From the NCBI RefSeq assembly GCF_016735675.1, contig NZ_JAERSG010000001.1:496001-560000 (forward strand): 64,000 bases of DNA, read 5' to 3'. This DNA comes from Nocardioides baculatus (GTDB lineage: Bacteria; Actinomycetota; Actinomycetes; Propionibacteriales; Nocardioidaceae). Numbering within the stretch: the stretch's first letter is position 1; each line of letters opens with the position of its first letter. The notes beneath the pieces were generated by a model that was not told where the DNA came from, searched no databases, and saw only the letters and a program-made list of their open reading frames with translations. Below are positions 16,856 through 24,724 of this stretch, one piece after another. A program made the translations under genes and the position numbers.

Positions 16856-18369
16856 GAGGCGTCCTCGAGGTGGTGGGTCGCCGCGTGCATGACGGCCTCG
16901 GGGGTGGCGTCGGCGCGGTCGAGCTCGGCGGTGATGTGGCCCTCGCACAGGACGAGGACGCGGTCGGCCATGCCGAGGACCTCGGGCAGCTCGGAGGAGA
17001 TCATCAGGATCGCGAGGCCCTGGCCGGCCAGCTCGGACAGGAGCCGGTGGACCTCGGCCTTGGTGCCGACGTCGATGCCGCGGGTGGGCTCGTCGATGAT
17101 CAGCAGCGTCGGGTTGGTCGCGAGCCACTTGGCGATGACGACCTTCTGCTGGTTGCCGCCCGACATCGTGGCGGCATTCATGTCGAGCGCGCTGGTCTTC
17201 ACCTCGAGGCGCGATGCCCAGGGGCCTGCTGCCTTGCTCTCCATGCCCGCGGTGATGAGTCCCGCCTTCGCGATGCCGCGACGGATCACCCCGGCGACGT
17301 TGCGGGTGACGGAGGAGTCGATGACCAGGCCCTGCTTGCGGCGGTCCTCGGGGATGAAGGCCATGCCGGCACGGATAGCGGATCGCGGGTCGTGCGCCCT
17401 GACGTCCTTGCCGTTGAGCGTCACCGAACCGCTGTCGTAGGGATCGACGCCGAAGACCGCGCGCGCGACCTCGCTGCGCCCGGCGCCGACGAGCCCGGCC
17501 AGGCCGACGATCTCGCCGGCACGCACCTCGATGTCGATGTCGTGGAAGACGCCCGACCGGTTGAGTCCGCTGACCCGCAGGACCGGCTCTCCAATGGTTG
17601 CCGCGACCTTGGGGAAGAGGTCGTCGACGTCGCGACCGACCATCAGCGACACGAGCTCGGACGGCGAGGTCTCGTCGATGCGGCGGGTGTCGATGTAGGA
17701 GCCGTCGCGCATCACGGTGACGGTGTCGGCGAGGGCGAAGACCTCGTCGAAGCGGTGGGAGATGAAGACCAGCGCGCGACCCTCGTCGCGCAGGCTCCGC
17801 GCGACCGCGAACAGCCGGTCGACCTCGACGCCGCTGAGCGCGGCGGTGGGCTCGTCCATCACCAGGAGGCGGGCGTCGAGCGAGATGGCCTTGGCGATCT
17901 CGATGATCTGCTGGTCTGCGATGGAGAGGCCGGCGGCAGGGCGACGGGGGTCGATGCGTACGCCGAGGCGGGTGAAGAGGCCCTCGGCCTCCGCGATCAT
18001 CGCGGCGCGGTCGATGCGGCGGCCGCGGGCGAGCGGCTGGCGGCCCATGAAGATGTTCTCGGTGACCGAGAGGTCGGGGAAGAGCGTCGGCTCCTGGTAG
18101 ATCACCGCGACCCCGGCCGCCTTGGAGTCGGCGGTCGAGGAGAAGTCGACCGCGTCGCCGCCGAGCTCGAAGGTCCCGGAGTCGCGACGGTGCACGCCGG
18201 CGACGACCTTGACGAGTGTCGACTTGCCGGCGCCGTTCTCCCCGATCAAGGCGTGGATCGAGCCGCCGTCGACCCGCAGACTGCCCGAGCGCAGGGCGAC
18301 GACGGGGCCGAACGACTTGGAGACGTCGCGCAGCTCGAGCACCGGTGCGGCGGTGTCGCTGGCGGTCAT
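16852..18369 (-). CDS. rhaT: Rhamnose ABC transporter ATPase (two ABC domains)
   Basis: 505-aa double-ABC sugar-import ATPase (RbsA/MglA class). Domain 1 has Walker A GENGAGKSTLVKV (about 40-52), a signature-like LSIADQQIIEIAKAI, and Walker B LLVMDEPTAAL. Domain 2 has a degenerate Walker A GLVGAGRSE, signature MSGGNQQKVVIAKWL and Walker B LLIIDEPTRGID. ATG 18369 is preferred, with AGGGA about 7 nt upstream. A longer reading from 18444 would run through the promoter and operator. Confidence 0.9.
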   Translation of the reverse strand: MTASDTAAPVLELRDVSKSFGPVVALRSGSLRVDGGSIHALIGENGAGKSTLVKVVAGVHRRDSGTFELGGDAVDFSSTADSKAAGVAVIYQEPTLFPDLSVTENIFMGRQPLARGRRIDRAAMIAEAEGLFTRLGVRIDPRRPAAGLSIADQQIIEIAKAISLDARLLVMDEPTAALSGVEVDRLFAVARSLRDEGRALVFISHRFDEVFALADTVTVMRDGSYIDTRRIDETSPSELVSLMVGRDVDDLFPKVAATIGEPVLRVSGLNRSGVFHDIDIEVRAGEIVGLAGLVGAGRSEVARAVFGVDPYDSGSVTLNGKDVRAHDPRSAIRAGMAFIPEDRRKQGLVIDSSVTRNVAGVIRRGIAKAGLITAGMESKAAGPWASRLEVKTSALDMNAATMSGGNQQKVVIAKWLATNPTLLIIDEPTRGIDVGTKAEVHRLLSELAGQGLAILMISSELPEVLGMADRVLVLCEGHITAELDRADATPEAVMHAATHHLEDAS

Positions 18370-18392
18370 GATGGGATCCCTGCTGTCGGCGT

Positions 18393-18404
18393 TGAAAGGT
18401 TTCA
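18393..18404. promoter_or_regulatory. LacI-family operator candidate O1 (TGAAAGGTTTCA)
   Basis: Perfect palindromic arms TGAAA/TTTCA around 2 bp, 10 bp downstream of the importer -10 element. It covers the expected transcription start, a classic repressor position. Confidence 0.65.
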
Positions 18405-18414
18405 CGTCGAGAGG

Positions 18415-18444
18415 AAAGTAAGTGGCAGGCGTCACATTCGTCAA
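18415..18444 (-). promoter_or_regulatory. Promoter of the rhamnose importer operon
   Basis: Minus strand TTGACG (18439-18444), an 18-bp spacer and TACTTT (18415-18420). Transcription would start near 18408, inside or beside operator O1, giving a leader of about 40 nt. Confidence 0.6.
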
Positions 18445-18463
18445 GCACCGCCGCTAATTTTCT

Positions 18464-18475
18464 TGGCACGTTTCA
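18464..18475. promoter_or_regulatory. LacI-family operator candidate O2 (TGGCACGTTTCA)
   Basis: The reverse strand reads TGAAACGTGCCA, matching O3 and O4 in the TGAAACGT half. It lies between the importer promoter and the regulator gene, so it could serve autoregulation or looping with O1. Confidence 0.5.
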
Positions 18476-18527
18476 TCGGGAGTGGACGTGGACTACTCTC
18501 CGAGGGTCTGTCGTCCCGAGGAGCCCG

Positions 18528-19568
18528 ATGTCCATCAGCACCCCAGCGGCGCGCAACGGACGTCGGCCATCGGTCAAGGACGTCGCCGAGCGTGCGCAGG
18601 TCTCCCTCGGGACCGTGAGCAACGTGCTCAACCGCCCCGACCGCGTCAGTGCCGGCACCCGTGAGCGCGTCGAGCGGGCGATGGCCGATCTCGGGTTCGT
18701 GCTCAACGAGTCGGCCCGCCAGCTCCGGATGGGGCGCAGCAACACGTTCGCCTACGTCATGCTCGACGCCACCAATCCGTTCTTCACCGATGTAGCCCGC
18801 GGCATCGAGCTCGCCGCCGAGAAGGCCGACCTCTCGCTCTTCCTCTGCAACAGCGACGGCCGCGATGCCCGGGAGAGCGCCCACCTGGCCCACCTCCAGC
18901 AGCAGCGCGTGGACGGCATCCTCATCACGCCGGTCGACCCCGACGCACCCGAGCTGGCACGGATCACCGCCCAGGGCACACCCCTCGTGATCGTCGACCG
19001 TGCCAACACCGCAGGGGCCTTCTGCTCCGTCACCGTCGACGACCGGCTCGGCGGACGGGTGGCCATCGAGCACCTCGTCGACCGCGGCCACACCCGCGTC
19101 GCCTACGTAGGCGGGCCCTGGTCGCTCGGCCAGGTCCGCGAGCGCTGGGAGGGGTCCCGGGCCGCGTGGGACGACGCCGGGCTCGCCGAGGCGGACCTCA
19201 TCCACGTCGCGACCGAGGCGCTGTCCTTCGAGGAGGGGCGTATCGCCGGTGAGCGGATCGCTGGACTGCCGCGGCGCAGCCGTCCGAGTGCGGTCTTCTG
19301 CGCCAACGACCTCATCGCGCTCGGCCTGCTCCAGCAGGTGGTCTCGACCGGCCAGCGGGTCCCCGAGGACCTCGCGATCGTCGGCTACGACGACATCGCC
19401 TTCGCCGCCGGCGCGGCCGTGCCTCTCACGTCGGTCCGCCAGCCGCGGCAGTCGCTCGGGCGTACGGCAGCCGAGCTGCTCATAGACGAGGTCAACAACC
19501 CCGACCACGAGCACCAGCAGGTCGAGTTCACCCCCGAGCTGATCGCCCGCACCTCGACCCTCGGCTGA
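18528..19568 (+). CDS. LacI-family regulator of rhamnose genes
   Basis: 346-aa repressor-type regulator. The N-terminal HTH and hinge (about 15-65) read SVKDVAERAQVSLGTVSNVL and VNRPDRVSAGT-like hinge residues, followed by a periplasmic-binding-like sensor domain (YVMLDATNPFFTDVARGIE ... FCANDLIALGL ... VRQPRQSLG). ATG 18528 follows GAGGAG. It is divergent from the importer operon with operators O1 and O2 between them. The inducer is probably L-rhamnose or an early catabolite, inferred from context only. Confidence 0.88.
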   Translation: MSISTPAARNGRRPSVKDVAERAQVSLGTVSNVLNRPDRVSAGTRERVERAMADLGFVLNESARQLRMGRSNTFAYVMLDATNPFFTDVARGIELAAEKADLSLFLCNSDGRDARESAHLAHLQQQRVDGILITPVDPDAPELARITAQGTPLVIVDRANTAGAFCSVTVDDRLGGRVAIEHLVDRGHTRVAYVGGPWSLGQVRERWEGSRAAWDDAGLAEADLIHVATEALSFEEGRIAGERIAGLPRRSRPSAVFCANDLIALGLLQQVVSTGQRVPEDLAIVGYDDIAFAAGAAVPLTSVRQPRQSLGRTAAELLIDEVNNPDHEHQQVEFTPELIARTSTLG

Positions 19569-19575
19569 CCTCGCT

Positions 19576-19627
19576 CCGGGTCGAGTGCGCCCGCGGTAGT
19601 AGTCGCCGCGGGGCCGCGCACTCAACC
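19576..19627. repeat. Palindromic element D1
   Basis: 52-bp imperfect hairpin with arms GGTCGAGTGCGC and GCGCACTCAACC. It is 46/52 identical to the reverse complement of D2 (20591-20642). The two face each other across the 321-aa gene. D1 also follows the LacI gene stop and may end its transcript. Confidence 0.7.
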
Positions 19628-19630
19628 ACG

Positions 19631-20596
19631 GTGGCCTGTGGACAGGCCCAGCGGCGGGAACTCCAGCCCGCGCACACTGCCTCGGTGGTCGATCGACTCT
19701 GGGCAGGACTCGCTGAGGCGCAGGCAGGGCTCCTCAGCCACCGCCAGCTGCGTGAGCTGGGTGTGTCTCGTGGAGAGATCCGCAACCACCTGCGAGTCGG
19801 GCGCTGGGCCGTACGCTCGGCCGCGGTCATCAGCACGACCACTGGACCACTGTCACCAGAGCAGGCGCTGTGGCTGGGCGTGCTCCACGGCGGCCCGACG
19901 GCGATGGTCGGCGCCCTCAGCGCGGCCACGCGGCGTGGGTTGAAACGATGGCACCGCGACGAGATCACGATCCTGGTGGGCAACCCGCTCAGCTTCGAGC
20001 CACTGCCGGGCTACCGCTTCTTCCGCACCCGGCGCCCCTACAAGGTGCTGCTCGGCTCAGGCGACCTCCCGGCCTGTCGGCTGGAGCCGGCCGTCCTGAT
20101 GTTCGCCGCGCACGAGCCCCACCTGCGTACGGCGCTGGGTGCGGTCACCGCGGCCGTGCAACAGCGCCTCACCACGACCGACGCGCTCGACAGCTGGATC
20201 GATCGGCTGGCGCCCCTGCGCCGCTCGCGCGACCTGCGCGCACTCCTCACCGATGTTGCGGACGGAGCGCACTCGATGGCCGAGGTCGACCTCCGCAAGG
20301 CCTGTCGGACCTATGGTGTCGAGCCGCCGCGGTCCCAGCGCCAGCGGACAGACCGTCGCGGACGCACGCGTTACACCGATGCCGAGTGGCTCCTGCCTGA
20401 CGGGCGGGTGCTGGTCCTCGAGGTCGACGGCGCCTTCCACGACGACGTCATGCAGGCGAGCGAGGACCGGGTGCGCAACCGTCGGCTGACCAACGCGCGT
20501 CGCGTCGTCGTCCAGTGCTCGGCATGGGAGCTCCGCCACGAGCCGTGGGAGGTGATCCAGGACCTGGTGGCACTCGGCGTGCCGACCGTGGGTTGA
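19631..20596 (+). CDS. AbiEi-like / DUF559-type protein with nuclease-like fold
   Basis: 321 aa. The N-terminal part resembles the AbiEi-type winged helix (LLSHRQLRELGVSRGEIRNH ... GRWAVR, about 35-65). The C-terminal about 70 residues resemble the DUF559/Vsr-like PD-(D/E)xK fold (YTDAEWLLPDGRVLVLEVDG then HDDVMQ). Asp and Glu lie at catalytic positions. Such proteins are common in actinobacteria and of unproven function. No cognate toxin gene is adjacent. GTG 19631 is used; a later GTG near 19685 is possible. It is bracketed by inverted repeats D1 and D2, and its stop codon lies in D2. It may be a self-contained transferred unit. Confidence 0.75.
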   Translation: MACGQAQRRELQPAHTASVVDRLWAGLAEAQAGLLSHRQLRELGVSRGEIRNHLRVGRWAVRSAAVISTTTGPLSPEQALWLGVLHGGPTAMVGALSAATRRGLKRWHRDEITILVGNPLSFEPLPGYRFFRTRRPYKVLLGSGDLPACRLEPAVLMFAAHEPHLRTALGAVTAAVQQRLTTTDALDSWIDRLAPLRRSRDLRALLTDVADGAHSMAEVDLRKACRTYGVEPPRSQRQRTDRRGRTRYTDAEWLLPDGRVLVLEVDGAFHDDVMQASEDRVRNRRLTNARRVVVQCSAWELRHEPWEVIQDLVALGVPTVG

Positions 20597-20642
20597 GTGC
20601 GCAGCCCCGTGGCGACCAGTGCCTCGGGCGCACTCGACCCGG
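20591..20642. repeat. Palindromic element D2, inverted copy of D1
   Basis: Forms a hairpin between the stop of the AbiEi-like gene and the stop of upp, which are convergent. It could terminate both. The arms match D1 in opposite orientation. Confidence 0.7.
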
Positions 20643-20647
20643 AACGG

Positions 20648-21289
20648 CTAGTGCGCGACGCCGTACAACCGGTCGCCGGCGTCGCCGAGGCCGGGGACGA
20701 TGTAGCCCTTGTCGTTGAGCTTCTCGTCGAGCGCCGCGGTCACGACGGTGACGGGGACGTCGAGGCCCTCGAGGCCGGCCTCGAGGTTGGCGACGCCCTC
20801 GGGGGCCGCGAGCAGGCAGATGGCCGTGATGTCGTCGGCGCCGCGCGAGGTAAGGAAGTTGACTGCCGCGGCGAGGGTGCCGCCGGTCGCGAGCATCGGG
20901 TCCAGGACGTAGCACTGGCGGCCCGACAGGTCGTCGGGCAGGCGCTCGGCGTAGGTCGACGCCTCGAGCGTCTCCTCGTTGCGCACCATGCCGAGGAAGC
21001 CGACCTCGGCGGTCGGCAGGAGCCGCATCATGCCGTCGAGCATGCCGAGACCGGCGCGCAGGATGGGGACGACCATCGGCTTCGGCTGGGCGAGGTAGAC
21101 GCCCGTGGTCGGGCCGACCGGGGTGGTGATGTCGAGGGGGTCGACGCGCACCTCGCGGGTCGCCTCGTAGGCGAGCAGGGTCACCAGCTCGTCGGTGAGT
21201 CGCCTGAAGGTCGGCGAGTCGGTGTTCTCGTCGCGGAGGACGGTCAGCTTGTGGGAGACGAGGGGGTGATCGACGACGTGCAGGCGCAT
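20648..21289 (-). CDS. upp: Uracil phosphoribosyltransferase
   Basis: Pyrimidine salvage: uracil plus PRPP gives UMP. 213 aa, standard length. The PRPP-binding motif [16 protein letters not shown] (about 131-146), [14 protein letters not shown] and the C-terminal uracil-binding segment [14 protein letters not shown] are all present. Transcription looks leaderless, with TAGGGT at 21296-21301 and 6 nt to the ATG. It is convergent with the AbiEi-like gene. Confidence 0.96.
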   Translation of the reverse strand: MRLHVVDHPLVSHKLTVLRDENTDSPTFRRLTDELVTLLAYEATREVRVDPLDITTPVGPTTGVYLAQPKPMVVPILRAGLGMLDGMMRLLPTAEVGFLGMVRNEETLEASTYAERLPDDLSGRQCYVLDPMLATGGTLAAAVNFLTSRGADDITAICLLAAPEGVANLEAGLEGLDVPVTVVTAALDEKLNDKGYIVPGLGDAGDRLYGVAH

Positions 21290-21295
21290 GGGGTC

Positions 21296-21301
21296 ACCCT
21301 A
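21296..21301 (-). promoter_or_regulatory. -10 element of upp (leaderless arrangement)
   Basis: TAGGGT on the minus strand lies 6 nt before the upp ATG. The transcript would start at or next to the start codon, and no ribosome-binding site is visible. Confidence 0.5.
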
Positions 21302-21354
21302 GTGGTGTGTGCGCGCAGCCCTGCGATGGAAGGCGTGCTCCGGGTGCGCGCATC

Positions 21355-21410
21355 GCAAGGCGGAGGGGCGAAGGCGGGCCCCCAGGCCCGTCGAGCCTCG
21401 ACAACGCAGC
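21355..21410. repeat. Intergenic repeat E1
   Basis: 56-bp element starting GCAAGGCGGA and ending ACAACGCAGC. It shares roughly 70% of positions with the opposite-strand element at 49760-49815. It lies in the 271-bp divergent gap between upp and the tadA-partner gene. Confidence 0.55.
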
Positions 21411-21500
21411 GAGGTGCGTGCCCGGGGTGCGCCGTCCGCGCAAGGCTGCGGGCGCGCGCCACTAGTGGTCGGCGCTGAGGTGAACGAGTCGCAAACCTCC

Positions 21501-21529
21501 TTGTTGGTCCAGCCGGCTTCTGCGACATT
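21501..21529 (+). promoter_or_regulatory. Candidate promoter of the tadA operon
   Basis: TTGTTG (21501-21506), a 17-bp spacer and GACATT (21524-21529), about 32 bp before the ATG at 21561. Confidence 0.5.
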
Positions 21530-21560
21530 GGAGGAGTCCGCAGCCTGGGGAGGGGTCGGC

Positions 21561-22046
21561 ATGTCCGAACTGAACGGTGCGGTCGACTACGCGCTGGTCG
21601 CCTTCCTCGAGGACGGCGACTGGCAGCTGCAGGACATCGCCTCGCCTGCCTTCGACTCCGTCGACTCCCTCAGCCACGCGTTGCGCCAGGTCTCCGGCCC
21701 CGACGGAGCCGTCGGCATGGTCGCCGTCGACGAGGACTTCTTCGTGCTGGTCCGGGTGGCCGGCTCGACCACCCGCGTCCTGCTCTCCGACGTCACCGCG
21801 GCCGAGGAGTGGGAGCTCGCGCACTCGGTCGTGGAGTTCCTCGGCCTGCCGCCGCCCGAGGACGACGACGTCGAGGTGCCGGCCGGTGACCTCGACCTGC
21901 TCGGCGACCTCGGGGTGCATGCCTACGACATGGGCGCGCTGCTCGACGACGTCGAGCTCTACCCTGACGACGTGCTGTCCGACATCGCGAGCCGACTCGG
22001 CTTCGGAGACCTCTTCGACGACGCCGTCGGCCTCACGTCTGCATGA
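21561..22046 (+). CDS. tRNA adenosine deaminase-associated protein
   Basis: 161-aa acidic soluble protein found next to tadA across actinobacteria. Its biochemical role is unproven, and it is presumed to assist TadA. Visible: MSELNGAVDYALVAFLEDG, GAVGMVAVDEDFFVLVRV and the acidic C-terminal region ending near SDIASRLGFGDLFDD. ATG 21561 follows GGGGAGGGG. It overlaps tadA by ATGA. The open frame extends 84 codons upstream through repeat E1, which is not coding. Confidence 0.85.
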   Translation: MSELNGAVDYALVAFLEDGDWQLQDIASPAFDSVDSLSHALRQVSGPDGAVGMVAVDEDFFVLVRVAGSTTRVLLSDVTAAEEWELAHSVVEFLGLPPPEDDDVEVPAGDLDLLGDLGVHAYDMGALLDDVELYPDDVLSDIASRLGFGDLFDDAVGLTSA

Positions 22047-22540
22047 GCGCCCCCCTCACCACCCGGGCGGCCTGGGACGAGCCCATGCGGGTGGCCCTCG
22101 CCGAGGCGCAGGCAGCGCTGTCCGGTGACGACGTCCCCGTCGGTGCCGTCGTGCTCGACGAGTCCGGCGCGGTCATCGGCACCGGACGCAACACCCGCGA
22201 GGCCGAGGGCGACCCCACTGGTCACGCCGAGGTCGTCGCGCTCCGCGCCGCCGCTGCCACCCGCGGCGAGTGGCGGCTCACCGGCTGCACCCTCGTCGTC
22301 ACCCTCGAGCCCTGCACGATGTGCGCCGGCGCCCTCGTGCTCGCCCGGGTGGACCGCCTCGTCTTCGGGGCGTACGACGACAAGCTCGGCGCGGTCGGCT
22401 CGCTCTGGGACGTGGTCCGCGACCGCCGCCTCAACCACCGCCCCGAGGTCGTGGCCGGCGTGCTGGCCGCCGACTCGACCGCGCTGCTCGACTCCTTCTT
22501 CGCCCGCCACCGCCTGCCCGGCAGGCACGAGGCGACATGA
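22043..22540 (+). CDS. tadA: tRNA(adenine34) deaminase
   Basis: Converts A34 to inosine in tRNA-Arg(ACG). 165-aa zinc-dependent cytidine-deaminase fold. The catalytic motifs are GHAEVVAL (His/Glu) and EPCTMCAGA (two Cys zinc ligands). The N-terminal block ALSGDDVPVGAVVLDE is typical. It is translationally coupled to the upstream partner gene and the downstream GNAT, each by ATGA. Confidence 0.94.
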   Translation: MSAPLTTRAAWDEPMRVALAEAQAALSGDDVPVGAVVLDESGAVIGTGRNTREAEGDPTGHAEVVALRAAAATRGEWRLTGCTLVVTLEPCTMCAGALVLARVDRLVFGAYDDKLGAVGSLWDVVRDRRLNHRPEVVAGVLAADSTALLDSFFARHRLPGRHEAT

Positions 22541-23004
22541 CGACCGTCCGGCGAGCCGCCGTCGGCGACGCCGACGTGCTCGCCCGGCTGCTGTGGGACT
22601 TCAACACCGAGTTCGAGACCGAGGTCGACGACGTCGACGTCCTGTCGGTCCGCTTCGCCCGGCTGCTGGAGCTCGACGACATCGTCGCGGTGCTCGCCGA
22701 GGACGACGGCACCGCGGTCGGCTTCGCGTTGGTGAGCCTGCGGCCGGCCATCTGGTTCGACGGTCCGGTCTCCCAGCTCGAGGAGCTCTACGTCGTACCC
22801 GCCCTCCGGGACCACGGCATCGGCACGCTGGTCCTCGACCTCTGCCGCCGCCTGGCCGTCGAGAAGGGCTCGCCGGAGATGCACATCAACGTCGACGAGG
22901 TCGACACGGGCACTCGTCGCTTCTACGAGCGCCACGGTTTCGTGAACATCGAGGAGGGCGAGGACTACCGGATGCTCTGCTACGTCGGACCGACCGCGAC
23001 CTGA
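22537..23004 (+). CDS. GNAT-family N-acetyltransferase
   Basis: 155-aa acetyltransferase with the acetyl-CoA binding region LEELYVVPALRDHGIGTLVL (motif A, about 83-102) and a C-terminal FYERHGFVNIEEGEDY (motif B). The substrate is not predictable. It is the last gene of the tadA operon, ending at a convergent palindromic element. Confidence 0.85.
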   Translation: MTTVRRAAVGDADVLARLLWDFNTEFETEVDDVDVLSVRFARLLELDDIVAVLAEDDGTAVGFALVSLRPAIWFDGPVSQLEELYVVPALRDHGIGTLVLDLCRRLAVEKGSPEMHINVDEVDTGTRRFYERHGFVNIEEGEDYRMLCYVGPTAT

Positions 23005-23013
23005 CCCTCGTCG

Positions 23014-23080
23014 CAACACGTGTCCGAGGCGTGGCCCTCGATCTCGAGCTTCCGGGGCAACATCGCGGACACGTCTCCAG
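23014..23080. repeat. Palindromic element B (homologue of 48587-48653)
   Basis: 67 bp with outer arms CGTGTCCGAG-like and CGGACACGT-like and an inner GTGGCCCTCG / GGGGC pair. It is identical at 51 of 67 positions to element A at 48587. Both lie between convergent genes. Confidence 0.7.
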
Positions 23081-23106
23081 GTCGACCTCGCGCAGGAACC
23101 GCGGGC

Positions 23107-23319
23107 TCAGTCCCAGCCGAGGTATCCGTAGACCTCGTCGCCGAGCAGGCGCCTCACCCGCACCCTGTCGCGAGGCGGGACACGACTCATGAGGTCCGCG
23201 AAACCCTCCAGCGCACGCACGTCGAACGACGTGTCGGCACCCTCCGGACGGTGCTCGATGAACAGCACCAGGTCCCGTACGGCCTCGCCCAGCAACGTCG
23301 TGAGGTCGTCCTCAGCCAC
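23107..23319 (-). CDS. Small hypothetical protein, 70 aa
   Basis: Not recognised. Soluble, charged 70-aa protein (MAEDDLTTLLGEAVRDLVLF ... RRLLGDEVYGYLGWD). GTG 23319 overlaps the stop of the WS/DGAT gene by 8 bp, so it is the last cistron of the lipid operon. The overlap and codon bias suggest that it is real. Confidence 0.55.
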   Translation of the reverse strand: MAEDDLTTLLGEAVRDLVLFIEHRPEGADTSFDVRALEGFADLMSRVPPRDRVRVRRLLGDEVYGYLGWD

Positions 23320-24724
23320 TGGTGGACGCCGTGACCGAGATCATTTCCTCGACGCCCTCGACCAGGCACTCCTCCAGCTCGCGGAGGTCGGCGACCGCGC
23401 TCGCGTCGACGTTGACGCCGATGCACGCGGTGTCGCCGACGGTCACCAGGCAGACGGTGAGCGCGGCGCCGGGGAGCGGGCCGAGGACGTACATCCCCTG
23501 CACCTCCGCGCCTGCCATGTAGCGCCGGCGCGGCGGGCCGGGGAGCGTCAGGACGAACGCGTCGGGGACGGCGGCGGTCTGGAGCGCGCCGGCGCCCACG
23601 AAGGCCGGCATCCGGTTGAGCAGGGGGGCGGCCGCCTCCAGCACCTCGAGGGCCCGCTCGGTGTGGAGCGACAGCACCTCGCCGCGGACGGCCGCGACGC
23701 GGTCGACCGGGTCCTCGATCGCGATCGGGCCGGAGATGATCGCGCCGGCGAAGCGGTTGCCGAGGTCGTCGGCCCGGGCCAGGGACACCCGTACGCCGAC
23801 GGGGATCTCCCGCACCGCGCCACCGCGTCGCTCGTGGTAGCGCCGCAGGCCGCCGAGGACCAGCGCGACAGCGGCGTCGTCGAGCGTGCCACCCCCCTGC
23901 TTCGCGACCGCGCGCAGCTGCTCGAGCGGCGCGTCGAGGGTGAGGAACGACCACATCTTCCCGGTGCGCGGCGACAGCTCGGGCGAGGCCGGCGCGGCCT
24001 GGGTGACCAGGCGGCGTACGGACGCGCCGTAGCGCAGGGTCGAGGCGAGGACCGCCTGTGGCCGGGTCGCCGCGACGCCGGCCCTGCGCAGCGCCGAGAG
24101 CGCCGCCTCGGGCAGCGTCGCGACGTCGGTGCGCAGACCCGAGACCGCGAGGTCGACCGGCTCGGCGGCGGCCGGAGCGGCGACCTCGTCCCCGACCGGC
24201 TTGCGCGCGGTGTGCGCGCGCTTGCCCGACTGGAGCATCGACAGCAGCTGCACGGTGCCGAGCGGGTCGGCCAGCGCGTGGTGGATCTTGAGGACGTACG
24301 CCGCTCCGTCGGGCAGGCCCTCGAAGAGCACGCCCTCCCAGAGCGGACGCGAGCGGTCGAAGGGGCGCAGCGCGATCTGGGCCGCCTGCGCGAGCATCTC
24401 CTCGCGGCTCGACACCAGCTCGCGGCGCAGGTGGTAGCCGAGGTCGAAGGTCGGGTCGTCGGCCCAGGTCGGCGCCGCGGTGGGGACGACCGGGTCGACG
24501 ACGCGCTGGCGCAGCCGGCGTACGAGCCCGGTGCCCCACTCGGTCGCCGCGACGAATCGCTTCCAGTCCGGCGCCCGGTCGAGGTCGAGGATCACGGTCG
24601 AGGTGGACGACTGGACGGGGTGCCGCTCGGCGCGCCACATCAGCGTCTGCATCGGGGTCAGCTCGATGCCAGAGGTCCACGCGGCTGCGCCACCCCAGCG
24701 CTCGAAGTCCTCACTCTTGCTCAC
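23312..24724 (-). CDS. Wax ester synthase/diacylglycerol acyltransferase (WS/DGAT)
   Basis: Acyl-CoA dependent acyltransferase making triacylglycerol or wax esters. About 470 aa, typical length. The condensation-domain active site is KIHHALADPLG (about 146-156): the usual HHxxxDG is present except that Pro replaces the Gly. The C-terminal domain shows NRFAGAIISGPIAIEDP and TLPGPPRRRYMAGAEVQGMY. The GTG at 24724 is chosen because it gives a GTGA overlap with the upstream gene and a GAGGTGG site; 24733 is the alternative. It sits in an operon with plsB and a HAD-PlsC fusion. Confidence 0.88.
   Translation of the reverse strand: MSKSEDFERWGGAAAWTSGIELTPMQTLMWRAERHPVQSSTSTVILDLDRAPDWKRFVAATEWGTGLVRRLRQRVVDPVVPTAAPTWADDPTFDLGYHLRRELVSSREEMLAQAAQIALRPFDRSRPLWEGVLFEGLPDGAAYVLKIHHALADPLGTVQLLSMLQSGKRAHTARKPVGDEVAAPAAAEPVDLAVSGLRTDVATLPEAALSALRRAGVAATRPQAVLASTLRYGASVRRLVTQAAPASPELSPRTGKMWSFLTLDAPLEQLRAVAKQGGGTLDDAAVALVLGGLRRYHERRGGAVREIPVGVRVSLARADDLGNRFAGAIISGPIAIEDPVDRVAAVRGEVLSLHTERALEVLEAAAPLLNRMPAFVGAGALQTAAVPDAFVLTLPGPPRRRYMAGAEVQGMYVLGPLPGAALTVCLVTVGDTACIGVNVDASAVADLRELEECLVEGVEEMISVTASTSG

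Noticed and set aside
18370..18444. Upstream extension of the importer ATPase to an ATG at 18444
   Set aside because: It would place the operator and -10 inside the coding sequence. The ABC domain begins right after the ATG at 18369.
16217..18618. Long plus-strand frames opposite the importer ATPase and permeases
   Set aside because: The minus strand encodes complete ABC signatures; the plus frames have no recognisable domain.
19631..20596. Complete type IV toxin-antitoxin system
   Set aside because: Only an AbiEi-like domain protein is present. No AbiEii-type nucleotidyltransferase toxin gene lies on either side.
21309..21560. N-terminal extension of the tadA-partner protein
   Set aside because: The open frame runs through repeat E1 and a promoter. 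A strong ribosome-binding site precedes ATG 21561, where family similarity starts.
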